Source: Streptomyces sp. NBC_01669
Lineage (GTDB): Bacteria > Actinomycetota > Actinomycetes > Streptomycetales > Streptomycetaceae
Direction: 5' to 3'
Assembly (NCBI RefSeq): GCF_026339735.1
Contig: NZ_JAPEQG010000003.1
Coordinates: 248,001-312,000 of the forward strand
Length of the DNA: 64,000 bases
How positions within the stretch are numbered: position 1 is the stretch's first letter; every line of letters starts with the position of its first letter. Positions 44,232-52,953 of this stretch are shown piece after piece. The notes beneath the pieces are model-generated. The model was given only the letters and a program-made list of their open reading frames with translations, did no database searches and had not been told where the DNA came from. Position numbers and translations under genes: made by a program.

Positions 44232-45255
44232 GGAACAGCAAGGGAACCTGGAAGCAGGTCGTGCACTGCGCAAGCAGATGAAGACCATGCCCTCCCGTGA
44301 CCCCCATGATCCAGGCTACAGGCGGCTGAACTACTGCCGCTATGCGGACGATTGGCTGCTGGGCTTCACTGGCCCCAAGCGGGAGGCCGAGGAGATCAAG
44401 GACAAAATCGGCCGGTTCCTGCGTGACGAGCTCAGGCTGGAACTGTCCGAGGAAAAGACCTTGATTACGCATGGGCGGACACAGTCCGCCCGGTTCCTCG
44501 GCTACGAGACCGTGGTCTTGGATAACGACACCAAGCACGACCATCGCGGTCAGCGCAGCATCAACGCGCAGATCGGGCTGAAAGTGCCTGCTGACGTCAT
44601 CCGCGCCAAGTGCCGCCCCTATATGCACCACGGCCGACCGATCCGGCGGACCGAACGCACGGTCGACAGCGACTTTTCTATCGTCGCTCAGTACCAGGCC
44701 GAGTCCCGTGGGATCGCCGGTTACTACCAGCTGGCTTTCAACCTCCACCGTCTCGGACGGCTGAAGTATGTAATGGAACGCTCCTTGACCAAGGCACTGG
44801 CGCGGAAGTATCGAGTTCATGTCTCCAAGGTCTACCGGCGCTACCGGCGCTACCGGACCGTACTGAAGACCGACCAAGGCCTCCGCCGGGGGCTTCAGGT
44901 CACCGTCGAACGCGGTAAGGGAAAGCGTCCGCTGGTCGCGCAATGGGGCGGAATCTCACTGAAGCGAAAGATCAGGATTGGAAGTCTCGACGATCAACCG
45001 GCGCAGGTGTGGAACAGTGGACGCAACGAGATTGTGAAGCGCCTGCTTGCTGACACTTGCGAGATGTGCGGGCCTCATGACGGTATCGAAGTGCACCACA
45101 TTCGACACCTCAAGGACCTGAACGTCCGGGGGCGGGCCGCCAAGCCTGCCTGGGCTCAGATGATGGCCGCGCGTCGTCGGAAAACCCTGGTCGTCTGCCG
45201 TGTCTGCCACGAAGGAATCCACTACAGCGGACGTCCCTCGCGGCAGAACTCATGA
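44232..45255 (+). pseudogene. Group II intron maturase, C-terminal half with HNH domain
   Basis: The frame opens at the IS6 border (QGNLEAGRALRKQMKTMPSR) and shows the RT active site CRYADDWLLGF. SEEKTLITHGRTQSARFLGY follows, then domain X (YYQLAFNLHRLGRLKYVMER, LTKALARKYRVHVSKVYRRY). The C-terminal HNH endonuclease is CEMCGPHDGIEVHHIRHLKD with VCRVCHEGIHYSGRPSRQ. The first half, with RT motifs 0-4, is missing. Confidence 0.9.
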
Positions 45256-45273
45256 GAAAGAAAAGGGACTGGA

Positions 45274-45307
45274 GAGCCGGATGCGATTAACGTCGCACGT
45301 CCGGTTC
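45274..45307 (+). ncRNA. Group II intron domain V
   Basis: A 34-nt hairpin begins GAGCCGGATGCGATTAACGT and ends CGGTTC. It carries the GAGCCG...CGGTTC closing stem and a CGCACG internal segment, as in bacterial domain V. Confidence 0.8.
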
Positions 45308-45438
45308 GGTGGGGGGCCGTTAGAAAAGGGCCTGGTCACAGGTACCTCGCTGGCGGCCTACCCAACCGCACGCCGGGTTCGGCGAGCGGCACGGAGAAAC
45401 GGACCGGTGGCGACACCGGCACCGCGCTCCGTGCCGAC

Positions 45439-45798
45439 TCAACAGAAGGGCCGGTCGGCGGCGATCCGGTCGATCGGCAGCAGGGTGCCGTCCAGGATCA
45501 CGAACGCCTTGGTCCGCGCGATGTGCATCACCTCGGCCAGGGTGGGCGCGAGGCCGGCCAGTACCTCGACGGCCTCGCGTATGTAGCGGTATACGGTCGC
45601 GATGCCGATACCGAACCCCGCGGCGAGCTGGGCGTAGGTGTCACCGCACCGCAGATGGGCCAGGGCGAGGAGAGCCTGACGACCGGCGGTCAGACGCCGC
45701 CATCGGGTCCCGATCTCCCCTCGCGGCACAGCGAGCCGTCCGGTCAGGCACCGCAGGGTGCGACTGGACAGGTCGATCGACGACGGGTAGACAAGCAC
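45439..45798 (-). pseudogene. IS5-family transposase, N-terminal fragment
   Basis: This 119-aa frame contains RCLTGRLAVPRGEIGTRWRR and HTH CGDTYAQLAAGFGIGIATVY, then VYRYIREAVEVLAGLAPTLA and FVILDGTLLPIDRIAADRPF, which holds the first catalytic Asp. It stops just after that motif, so the rest of the DDE core is gone. It borders the 3' flank of the group II intron. Confidence 0.82.
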
Positions 45799-45929
45799 GC
45801 GAAGCTCCTGGTGGTTGCGGGCGATCTTGGTCGTGAACCCGTCTACCAGGAGCTTCGTCGTTCCGCAGATCCGTCCAACACGCAGCCGGCACCGTCAGGT
45901 CGGAAAAGGCTCACCCGACAGGGGCCTTC

Positions 45930-46374
45930 GCGACAGGCACCGTCACAGTCTTGACCGCCCCGGCCCGGCGACGGCCACCCGCGCCCAAGCAGGTCAAGGA
46001 CGAACTCGGGTGGGCCGACTTCCAGGTCCGCTCCGACACCGCCATCCGCCGCCACCAGACGCTGGTCACCTGCGCGTTCTCGTTCTGCTGGGACGCCTGG
46101 TTCAGTCCGCCACCCGAGGTTTCGCCCGGCACAGCACCACCGGAGCCGCCCGAAGAACCGGGCCGGCCCGAGAGGGGGACCAACCAGACCCCACCAGCCC
46201 CACACGGCCAGATGGCCCAAGGCAATACGCGCCGTCAGGGCCTGGCTCGACCCCTGGACCAGCCTCCAACGATGCTGGCGAGCCTGGACGAATGCACCCC
46301 CACCACCGGAACTCCAAGCCCTGATCAACGCCGTCGGCGCAGGCCACCCGCTTGACCTCTACTCCCCGGCTTAA
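45930..46374 (+). pseudogene. IS701-like transposase, C-terminal fragment, frameshifted
   Basis: One frame reads KQVKDELGWADFQVRSDTAI and RRHQTLVTCAFSFCWDAWFS, the C-terminal block of this transposase type. The final codons ALINAVGAGHPLDLYSPA, ending at 46374, are in a different frame. At least one indel lies between about 46100 and 46310. Confidence 0.7.
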
Positions 46375-46384
46375 CAAACCACCA

Positions 46385-46987
46385 CTAGCGGGGGTCCTTG
46401 CGCATGCACCACGTGCGAGGGCCGTTGTCGGGGAGCAAGATCTCGGCTGTGACCTCGAAGCCGAGACGCTCGTAGAATTTCACGTTCCGCTCGCTGGAAG
46501 TCTCCAGGAACGCCGGGTACCCGGCGTGTGCAGCCGCCTGGATACCGGGGACGAGCACCGCACTGCCAAGGCCCTGCCCCTGGGCTTCAGGGGCGACTCC
46601 CACCGTGTTGAGGAACCACGCCGGCTCTTGCGGCCGGTACGGTGCGACAGCCTGCTCCGCAGACTCATATGCAGCCGCCCGGTCACCGGCAAGGTCGCCG
46701 AGCAACGGGCCGACCTCAGCGAAAGCGGGCGAAGGGTCCTGGTCAGGAGCGGCCCAGACAGCGACAGCGCGGCCCTCGTCCGCAACCCACACGCGCCCGT
46801 ACACCATCCCGACGCGGGTCAAGCAGAGCTCTTGGAAGCGCCGGATCCGGTCCTCGTGGTCGTCTGCGGCGACCACGTGCCGGGTGTAGGGGTAGTCGGC
46901 GAAGGCCCGGGTCAGGGTCTCGACGGCGGCGGGGATGTCGACGTCGGTGATGGGGCGTACGACAGGGGCGTCCTGAATGTGCGGCAT
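46385..46987 (-). CDS. GNAT-family N-acetyltransferase
   Basis: This 200-aa protein reads VVRPITDVDIPAAVETLTRA, WFLNTVGVAPEAQGQGLGSA (the acetyl-CoA loop is the Q/GxGxG/A-like EAQGQGLGSA), FLETSSERNVKFYERLGFEV and GPRTWCMRKDP. It would transfer an acetyl group from acetyl-CoA to an unknown amine. Length is normal and the frame is intact. Upstream sequence to about 47160 is non-coding. Confidence 0.9.
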   Translation of the reverse strand: MPHIQDAPVVRPITDVDIPAAVETLTRAFADYPYTRHVVAADDHEDRIRRFQELCLTRVGMVYGRVWVADEGRAVAVWAAPDQDPSPAFAEVGPLLGDLAGDRAAAYESAEQAVAPYRPQEPAWFLNTVGVAPEAQGQGLGSAVLVPGIQAAAHAGYPAFLETSSERNVKFYERLGFEVTAEILLPDNGPRTWCMRKDPR

Positions 46988-47182
46988 GCCTGTTGAACGA
47001 CCTTGCCAGCAGGCGAGTTCCCGGGAGCATTTACGCTGTTCATCACATCGCGACAGCTTTGGGAGAACAAAGTCGACCGGCTTGGCAGATGTCTAGCCTC
47101 GCGCTTTCGTACGCCCAGCAGAATCTGGAGGTTGGCCATGTAGGTGGTTGATCGTGGTTCGTAAGCTCGTTGTCGCCTGCCG

Positions 47183-47399
47183 GTGTGAGTCCGGTCCGGG
47201 TAGCTGCCAGGAGGCCCGGTAGCAGGCTGGCGGCGTCGGGGGGAAACGCCCGGCGTCGAAGTCCAGCGTCGAAAGCCCTGTGAAGGGGGAGCGAAGAAGC
47301 GGTCCGTAGCATCACGCGAAGTCTGCGGCGTCGTTAGAGGCCCGCCCGTGAGGGTGGGGACAGGGAGAGCCGAGCCTGTCCCGCTCGAAAATACGATTC
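47183..47399 (+). other. Group II intron-like 5' fragment ending in the junction motif
   Basis: GTGTG at 47183 resembles an intron 5' end. The next 190 nt are a string of short GC hairpins (for example GGGGGAAACGCCC) and a GGGACAGG...CCTGTCCC stem. The sequence then runs CCTGTCCCGCTCGAAAATAC at 47375, the inverse of one end of the 55-bp junction repeat. No maturase follows. The assignment as intron RNA is tentative. Confidence 0.4.
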
Positions 47400-47453
47400 G
47401 GCGCTGTGAGCTGCGGTGGTGTCGTTTGGTCAGACACCCCATGTCGTTTGGTG

Positions 47454-48698
47454 TCAAGCGGCTTGGGGGTGGGCGTGGTGGGACCAGGCGGTTGCTTCGT
47501 CGTAGCGGGTGCGGGTTTTGAGGCAGCCGTGGAGGATGCCGACGAGTCGGTTGCCGAGTTGGCGGAGGGCGGGGTTGTAGCCGACTTCGCGGGCTCGTTG
47601 TTTGTCGTAGTAGTGGCGGGCGCCGGGTGAGGCGCGCAGGGCGGAGAACGCCTGGGTCTGGAGGGCGTCGGCGAGGCGGTTGTTGCGGACGTAGCGGGCC
47701 TGGACGGTGTGGCTCTTGCCGGAGGCCCGGGTGATGGGGCTGGTGCCGGCGTAGTTCTTGCGGGCTTTCGCGCTGGTGTATCGGGTGGGGTCGTCTCCGA
47801 ACTCGGCAAGCACCCGGGCGCCGGTGATCTCCGCGATGCCGGGCATCGAGAGGTAGATCTCAGCGTCCGGGTGCGCCAGAAAATGCGTCTTCACCTGCTC
47901 TTCCATCGCGGCGATCTGCTCGTTCAACGCGATGATCAGACGGGCGTGAGCGGTGGCGGTGGCCGCGTAGGCGGCCGTGACCGGCTCGGGCAGGCCGAGC
48001 TGCCGCTCACGCAGCGCGGTCTGGATCGTGGCCGCTTTCGCGGCACGGTTGTGGCGGCGGTGCCGGGTCAGGACGGCGGTGATCTGGGTGCGGGTCAGCT
48101 TCGCCGCCGCGGCCGGGGCAGGCGCCTTGATCAGCAGTTCCAGCGCGTCTGTGCTGGTCAGGGTCAGGTCCGCGTAGGCGTTCAGGGCGGCGGGGAAGTA
48201 CTCGCGCAGGGTGGTGCGCAGCCGCTGGAAGGTGCGGGTGCGTTCCCAGATCAGGGTCTGGTGGGCGCGGGCGACGACCTTGACGGCCTGGGCCTGCTCG
48301 CTGTCCCCGGCCACCGGCCGCAGCTGGGCCCGGTCGATGCGGACCATGTCGGCGAGCGCGTGCGCGTCGCCCTTGTCGCTCTTGGCGCCGGAGGAGGCAT
48401 ACCGTTCCTTGAAACGGGCGACCTGCCGGGGGTTGATCGCATAGACCTGGTAGTCGGAGGCGATCAGGGCCTGCACCCAGGAGCCGCGGTCGGTTTCGAT
48501 CCCGACCACCACCTCGCCCGGATCCAGGTCCTCGCCGCCGTGGCGGGCGAGGAGTTCGTGCAGTTTGGCGATGCCCGCCACTCCCTCGGGCAGGTTCGCG
48601 GCGGCCAGCTTCCGGCCGGTCTCGTCCTGGATCTCGACATCGTGGTGGTCCTCGGCCCAGTCATCACCGATCAGCAGCAACAGACCCTCCCCAGTCAC
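47454..48698 (-). CDS. tnpA: IS110-family DEDD transposase
   Basis: This 414-aa protein starts at GTG 48698. The N-terminal RuvC-like domain has LLLIGDDWAEDHHDVEIQDE, VVVGIETDRGSWVQALIASD and GAKSDKGDAHALADMVRIDR. The C-terminal Tnp2 domain has YLSMPGIAEITGARVLAEFG, RKNYAGTSPITRASGKSHTV and the Ser-containing AFSALRASPGARHYYDKQRA. These are the DEDD and catalytic-Ser domains of IS110 recombinases, which are guided by a bridge RNA. The frame is intact. Confidence 0.9.
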   Translation of the reverse strand: MTGEGLLLLIGDDWAEDHHDVEIQDETGRKLAAANLPEGVAGIAKLHELLARHGGEDLDPGEVVVGIETDRGSWVQALIASDYQVYAINPRQVARFKERYASSGAKSDKGDAHALADMVRIDRAQLRPVAGDSEQAQAVKVVARAHQTLIWERTRTFQRLRTTLREYFPAALNAYADLTLTSTDALELLIKAPAPAAAAKLTRTQITAVLTRHRRHNRAAKAATIQTALRERQLGLPEPVTAAYAATATAHARLIIALNEQIAAMEEQVKTHFLAHPDAEIYLSMPGIAEITGARVLAEFGDDPTRYTSAKARKNYAGTSPITRASGKSHTVQARYVRNNRLADALQTQAFSALRASPGARHYYDKQRAREVGYNPALRQLGNRLVGILHGCLKTRTRYDEATAWSHHAHPQAA

Positions 48699-48838
48699 GT
48701 ACTTGACACAGCGGTGCAGCCTGCGGAAGGCACGGCACGCGGCCTAATGGATCCAGTGCTCACACCCTGACGGGCGGGCACGCCACCCCATCAGCGGTCT
48801 GGCCTCCCGGCCGACCAGCAGGGGCACGGTCTGACCTC
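48699..48838 (-). ncRNA. Candidate IS110 bridge RNA region
   Basis: In IS110-group elements the bridge RNA is encoded in the non-coding left end just upstream of the transposase. Here the 140 nt upstream of the GTG are non-coding and hairpin-rich (GCCTGCGGAAGGCAC; GGTCTGGCCTCCCGGCCGACC). The element end was not located, so limits are approximate. Confidence 0.4.
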
Positions 48839-48919
48839 AGAAGTCGATGCTTCCGGCGGCGTTAGTGCTCACCTGCTGGCGGCTACGGAACCGAGCATTC
48901 CCCAGTTCCGTAGCTCCCA

Positions 48920-50005
48920 TTAGGCGGCGCGGTGATACTGGTTGATCAATCCTCCGAGGATGGGTTGTCGCCGGATCCGGTGGGCCTGGAGGTCGGTGAT
49001 GGCGGCAGGGTTGGACGGTTGGTCGCTGTCCGGGGGTAGCTGCTGGCGGGATTGGTGGGGACGGTGTCCGTTGTAGTGCTGGATGTACTCGGTCAGCGCT
49101 TTCACGGCGTGGGCCTCGTTGTAGATCAGCATGCGGTCGAGGAGCTCGCGGCGGAGGGTTCCCACGACTCGCTCGCAGATCGCGTTCGCTTTGGGTGCCC
49201 GTGGTGGGCTGAGCAGAATCTCCACGCCGTCGGCCTCGAAGACGGCGTCGAAGGCACGGGTGTACTTGCTGTCCCGGTCCCGGAGGAGGAAACGCAGCGA
49301 GTCGATGCGGCGGTCCAGGATCACGGCGGGGTTCCTGGCCTGCTGGACGGTCCATTGCGCGGTGGGATGGGCGGTGACGCCGGCGAGGTGGAGGCGCCGG
49401 GTGCCGTGCTCGATGACGACCAGGGCGTAGAGGCGCTTGAGTGACACGGTGTCGAGGTGGAGGAAGTCGGCGGCGATGATGCCGTGGGCCTGGGCGGTGA
49501 GGAACTGGCGCCAGGTCGGCCCGGAGCGCTGCGGGGCGGGGTCGATGCCGGCGGCATGCAGGATCTCCCAGACTGTGGACGGGGCGATTGCGTAGCCCAG
49601 GCGGGCGAGTTCGCCCTGAATCCGGCGGTGGCCCCAGGTGCTGTTCTCGCGGGCCAGGCGCAGAATGAGCTGCTTGACGGCGGGCGCGGTGGAGGGTCGG
49701 CCGGGGCGGCGGCGTTGGGTGAACGCCCACTTGCGGGCGAGGAGTTGACGGTGCCAGGCCAGCAGTGTGGTGGGGGTGACCGCGAAGACCTGGCGCCGGC
49801 GTTCGCGCGGGATCAGCCGGGAGAGTGCGGCGAGCCAGATCCGGTCGGCGGGCTCGTAGCAGACCCGGGCGATCTGCCGGCGCAGCACCGCGTTCTCATG
49901 CCGGAGCGCGAGAACTTCCGCATCTTTGGCCATACGGCTGCGCAGTACGGCAGCGGGCACGGTGATCAGATTCCGGACGAGCGTGGCGACGACCGACAGC
50001 GACAT
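48920..50005 (-). CDS. tnpA: IS3/IS481-like DDE transposase (integrase core)
   Basis: This 361-aa protein is read from ATG 50005 (MSLSVVATLVRNLITVPAAV). The HTH part is LRHENAVLRRQIARVCYEPA and LARENSTWGHRRIQGELARL. The rve core has IIAADFLHLDTVSLKRLYAL, RFLLRDRDSKYTRAFDAVFE and SPPRAPKANAICERVVGTLR, then ALTEYIQHYNGHRPHQSRQQ. Asp, Asp and Glu are all present. It looks intact, but its upstream flank is broken 39 bp away by the 55-bp repeat. Confidence 0.9.
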   Translation of the reverse strand: MSLSVVATLVRNLITVPAAVLRSRMAKDAEVLALRHENAVLRRQIARVCYEPADRIWLAALSRLIPRERRRQVFAVTPTTLLAWHRQLLARKWAFTQRRRPGRPSTAPAVKQLILRLARENSTWGHRRIQGELARLGYAIAPSTVWEILHAAGIDPAPQRSGPTWRQFLTAQAHGIIAADFLHLDTVSLKRLYALVVIEHGTRRLHLAGVTAHPTAQWTVQQARNPAVILDRRIDSLRFLLRDRDSKYTRAFDAVFEADGVEILLSPPRAPKANAICERVVGTLRRELLDRMLIYNEAHAVKALTEYIQHYNGHRPHQSRQQLPPDSDQPSNPAAITDLQAHRIRRQPILGGLINQYHRAA

Positions 50006-50043
50006 CCGCAGATCGTCGCAGGCCAGTCGAGGCCTTGTCGCCA

Positions 50044-50098
50044 GGATCAGCAAACGTGCAGGCCACAGCCGCTAAATCGTATTTTCGAGCGGGACAGG
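50044..50098. repeat. 55-bp junction repeat, copy 2
   Basis: It starts GGATCAGCAAACGTGCAGGC and ends TTTTCGAGCGGGACAGG, with three differences from 37467-37521. It joins the upstream flank of an IS3/IS481-like transposase to a truncated RHS gene, and it provides a TTG-started open frame (from 50035) into RHS. Confidence 0.85.
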
Positions 50099-51939
50099 GT
50101 ACGGGTGCGTCGGCGAAGTCGACGTCGTACGTGTATGACGCGTTTGACCGCACGGCGTCGGAGACCACGTCCGGCACGTCGGGGAAGACGACGCTCTTCA
50201 CGTACCTGGGCATGGAGTCGAAGGTGCTGCGGGAGGAGGTCGCCGGCAAGGCGACCAAGTCCTACCAGTACAGCCCGTGGGGTCAGAAGCTGACCCAGAT
50301 CAAGCACAAGGACACCGGTCCCCACGAGTACTCGCAGTACCTCTACCACCCCAAGGGTGATGTGGAGGCGGTCACGAAGGAGGACGGCAACACCCGGGCC
50401 ACCTACGGTTACACGGCCTACGGCTCGGACGACGACGCGCAGTTCACCGGCGCGGACAAGCCCGACGCACAGAATCCGGACAAGGAGCAGTACAACGACT
50501 ACCGCTACAACGCGCAGCGGTACGACGACGGCTCCGGCACGTACGACATGGGCTTCCGCAACTACAGCCCGGGTCTGAACCGCTTCCTGACAAGGGACAT
50601 GTACGGCGGCGCCCTGGACGACATGTCCCTGGCCACCGACCCGTACACCGGCAACCGCTACGCCTTCGCCGGCGGCAACCCCATCACCTTCGTGGAGCTG
50701 GACGGCCACCTCTTCGGCATCGACATCTCCCTCTCCGACGTCGGCCACGCAGCCCTCGACGTAGCGGGCATGGTCCCGGTCATCGGCGAGGCCGCAGACG
50801 TCGCCAACGGCATCTGGTACATGGCCGAGGGCAACTACGTCGACAGCGCGATGTCCATGGCCGCGGCCATCCCGGGCGCGGGCAACGCGGTCACGGCGGC
50901 GAAGTGGGCCAAGAAGGGCGCCAAGGCCGTCGACGCGGTCAAGGGTGCCGCCAAGGCCGGCGGTAAGAAGGTCGCAGGCGGAGTAGAGAAGGTCGCTGGT
51001 AAGGCCAAGGCCGGGGTCAAGAAGGCAACGGACAAGGTCAAGGGCGGCAAGAAAGCCTGCACGAAGGGGGCGAAGAAGAACAGCTTCGTCCCCGGCACCA
51101 AGGTCGTCATGGCCGACGGGTCCAAGAAGAACATCGAGGACCTCAAGGCCGGCGAGTACGTCCTGGCCTCCGACCCGGAGACCGGCGACCTGCAGGCCCG
51201 TCAGATCACCGACACCATCGTCGGCGAAGGACGCAAGCGCCTGGTCCGGGTGACCGTCGACCCCGACGGCGCGAAGGGCCCGGCCGAGCCCGGCACGATC
51301 ACGGCAACGACCGGTCACCTCTTCTGGCTCCCCGACTTCGGCCGGTGGGTCACGGCCGGGGAACTGAAGCCCGGAATGTGGCTGCAGACCGCGACCGGGG
51401 CCTGGTCCCAGGTCACGGGCGTCGACGAGACCGAGCGGACCCAGCGGGTTCACAACCTCACGGTCGACGGAGTCCACACCTACTTCGTGTACGTCGGCGG
51501 CACTCCGGCGCTGGTCCACAACGCCAACCCGCCGGTCCAGGGCGCCTGCGCCGTCACCGGTGGGCCCTACCGGGGCGGCCAGTACAAGGACCAGCACGCG
51601 AAGAAGGGCGTGATCGAGCGCAATCACATGCCGGCGAGCCAGTCCATCAAGGACGCCTTCGGCATGCCGGAGGGGCAGGGCCTGACCATCCAAATGGACA
51701 AGGCCGATCATCACGCCACGGAGAGCTGGGGCAGCAGTTACGACGGGCAGATGCACCGCGCCCACCAGTCGTACCTCCTCAAGCAGGGGCGCCTCACGGA
51801 AGCTCTCCAGATGGACATCGACAACGTGAAGTTGAGGTTCCCAGGCAAGTACGATGCCGCAATCGATGAGATGCTCACGAAGCTGCCCAACTTCATCGAA
51901 GCCGCAAACAAGGCCGGGTTCAACCGGCCGATCGTCTAA
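50098..51939 (+). CDS. RHS/Hint polymorphic toxin, 5'-truncated
   Basis: No native start is present; the frame enters from the 55-bp repeat. RHS repeats come first (SYQYSPWGQKLTQIKHKDTG, KGDVEAVTKEDGNTRATYGY) with the RHS core end LNRFLTRDMYGGALDDMSLA. A Lys/Ala-rich linker (VAGGVEKVAGKAKAGVKKAT) follows, then a Hint self-processing domain from NSFVPGTKVVMADGSKKNIE to VHTYFVYVGGTPALVHN. The C-terminal toxin of about 130 aa has ERNHMPASQSIKDAFGMPEG and DKADHHATESWGSSYDG; Asn/His spacing suggests an HNH-type nuclease, unproven. The adjacent downstream gene is the likely immunity protein. Confidence 0.82.
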   Translation, partial: GTGASAKSTSYVYDAFDRTASETTSGTSGKTTLFTYLGMESKVLREEVAGKATKSYQYSPWGQKLTQIKHKDTGPHEYSQYLYHPKGDVEAVTKEDGNTRATYGYTAYGSDDDAQFTGADKPDAQNPDKEQYNDYRYNAQRYDDGSGTYDMGFRNYSPGLNRFLTRDMYGGALDDMSLATDPYTGNRYAFAGGNPITFVELDGHLFGIDISLSDVGHAALDVAGMVPVIGEAADVANGIWYMAEGNYVDSAMSMAAAIPGAGNAVTAAKWAKKGAKAVDAVKGAAKAGGKKVAGGVEKVAGKAKAGVKKATDKVKGGKKACTKGAKKNSFVPGTKVVMADGSKKNIEDLKAGEYVLASDPETGDLQARQITDTIVGEGRKRLVRVTVDPDGAKGPAEPGTITATTGHLFWLPDFGRWVTAGELKPGMWLQTATGAWSQVTGVDETERTQRVHNLTVDGVHTYFVYVGGTPALVHNANPPVQGACAVTGGPYRGGQYKDQHAKKGVIERNHMPASQSIKDAFGMPEGQGLTIQMDKADHHATESWGSSYDGQMHRAHQSYLLKQGRLTEALQMDIDNVKLRFPGKYDAAIDEMLTKLPNFIEAANKAGFNRPIV

Positions 51940-51953
51940 TCCCGGAGGCCGCC

Positions 51954-52817
51954 TTGATCGACATGGAGATTTTGCCGTTGGAGGGCTTTCCCGAGGTGCG
52001 CTTCGGGATGTCCAGGCAGTCCGTCAGAGAGACTCTGGGGGAGCCGTCCGTATTTCGCCGCTCGGCATACGCTCCGGTTCTCTCGGACGCCTATCACGGG
52101 TTGGGGATGATCCTGGGATACGACGGCAGGGACTCGCTGTGTTCAATCGAGGTGGCCGCCCCGGCGGAGCTGAGCCTGCGAGGCGTGGGACTGCTCGACC
52201 GTTCCCACACGGAGGTACTGGCGGAGCTGCGCTCCGCCGGTGTTCCCGTGGAGCAGAAGGGCTCTGATTGGGTTGTCCCGGGGCTGGGCATCGTGCTCGG
52301 CAATCCGCATGCGGACGCCCCGGGGGACTTCCGCAGCGTTCTGATCTCCTCACGCACCCGAGTGATTTATGAATTCTCCTTCTTCGAAGGGGAAGGACGA
52401 ATCGCGCCGGGGCACTTCGAGGTGGATCCCCACCGCGGCTTCGGAGCCGTGCGGCTGGGATCCCCGAGAGAAGAGGTGCGTGAACTGCTCGGCAGCGGAA
52501 TGGAGTCCGAACCCGAATTCGGGCCTGCCTCGCAGGACCATTTCCTGTCAGCGGGTGCGGCTGTCGGATACGACTCCGAAGGCCGCGTGACACGGGTCGT
52601 CATGGCCCGGCCCGCGCAAGTGGTGCACCGGGGCATGGAGCTGATCGGGCACCCGTACGCCGAAGTCGTGGCGGCGGCACGCAGACAGGGCGTCACCGTC
52701 GTGGAGCGCGAGGCCGAACTCGTCTTTCCGGAGAGCGGGTTCAGCGTGTGGACGGCGCGCGCCGGAGACGACGCGCTGCCGATCATCGCTGCGGCGCTCG
52801 GGTGGCACGACGCGTAG
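51954..52817 (+). CDS. Probable immunity protein for the RHS toxin
   Basis: TTG 51954 is chosen because GGAGG lies 5 nt upstream; ATG 51963 would be too far. The gene starts 14 nt after the toxin stop. The 287-aa protein has two similar halves: FPEVRFGMSRQSVRETLGEP and FGAVRLGSPREEVRELLGSG open each half, so it is an internal duplication. There is no signal peptide or membrane segment. The immunity role is inferred from position, as in polymorphic toxin loci. Confidence 0.65.
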   Translation: MIDMEILPLEGFPEVRFGMSRQSVRETLGEPSVFRRSAYAPVLSDAYHGLGMILGYDGRDSLCSIEVAAPAELSLRGVGLLDRSHTEVLAELRSAGVPVEQKGSDWVVPGLGIVLGNPHADAPGDFRSVLISSRTRVIYEFSFFEGEGRIAPGHFEVDPHRGFGAVRLGSPREEVRELLGSGMESEPEFGPASQDHFLSAGAAVGYDSEGRVTRVVMARPAQVVHRGMELIGHPYAEVVAAARRQGVTVVEREAELVFPESGFSVWTARAGDDALPIIAAALGWHDA

Positions 52818-52953
52818 TGTCGGGACCGGGTGCCTGTGACGTGCAGGTTTTCGCGAACGGCCGGTGATCGCTGTGCGGGCGTGTCAGGCTGGTTGATCGT
52901 GCTGTTGCGACTGCCCTACCTCGCTGTGTCGAGCGTGTTCGCCTTCATAGATA

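Larger units (their letters stand above)
44231..45365 (+). mobile_element. Group II intron, 3' part, truncated by IS6
   Basis: The C-terminal maturase half is followed by a domain V-like hairpin and about 55 nt of domain VI and 3' end, ending near CCTAC around 45360. The intron 5' end and RT N-terminus are missing at the IS6 border. Confidence 0.8.

Noticed and set aside
47454..48770. 353-codon plus-strand frame opposite IS110
   Set aside because: It is a shadow of the IS110 transposase; composition is Gly/Val-rich with no motif.
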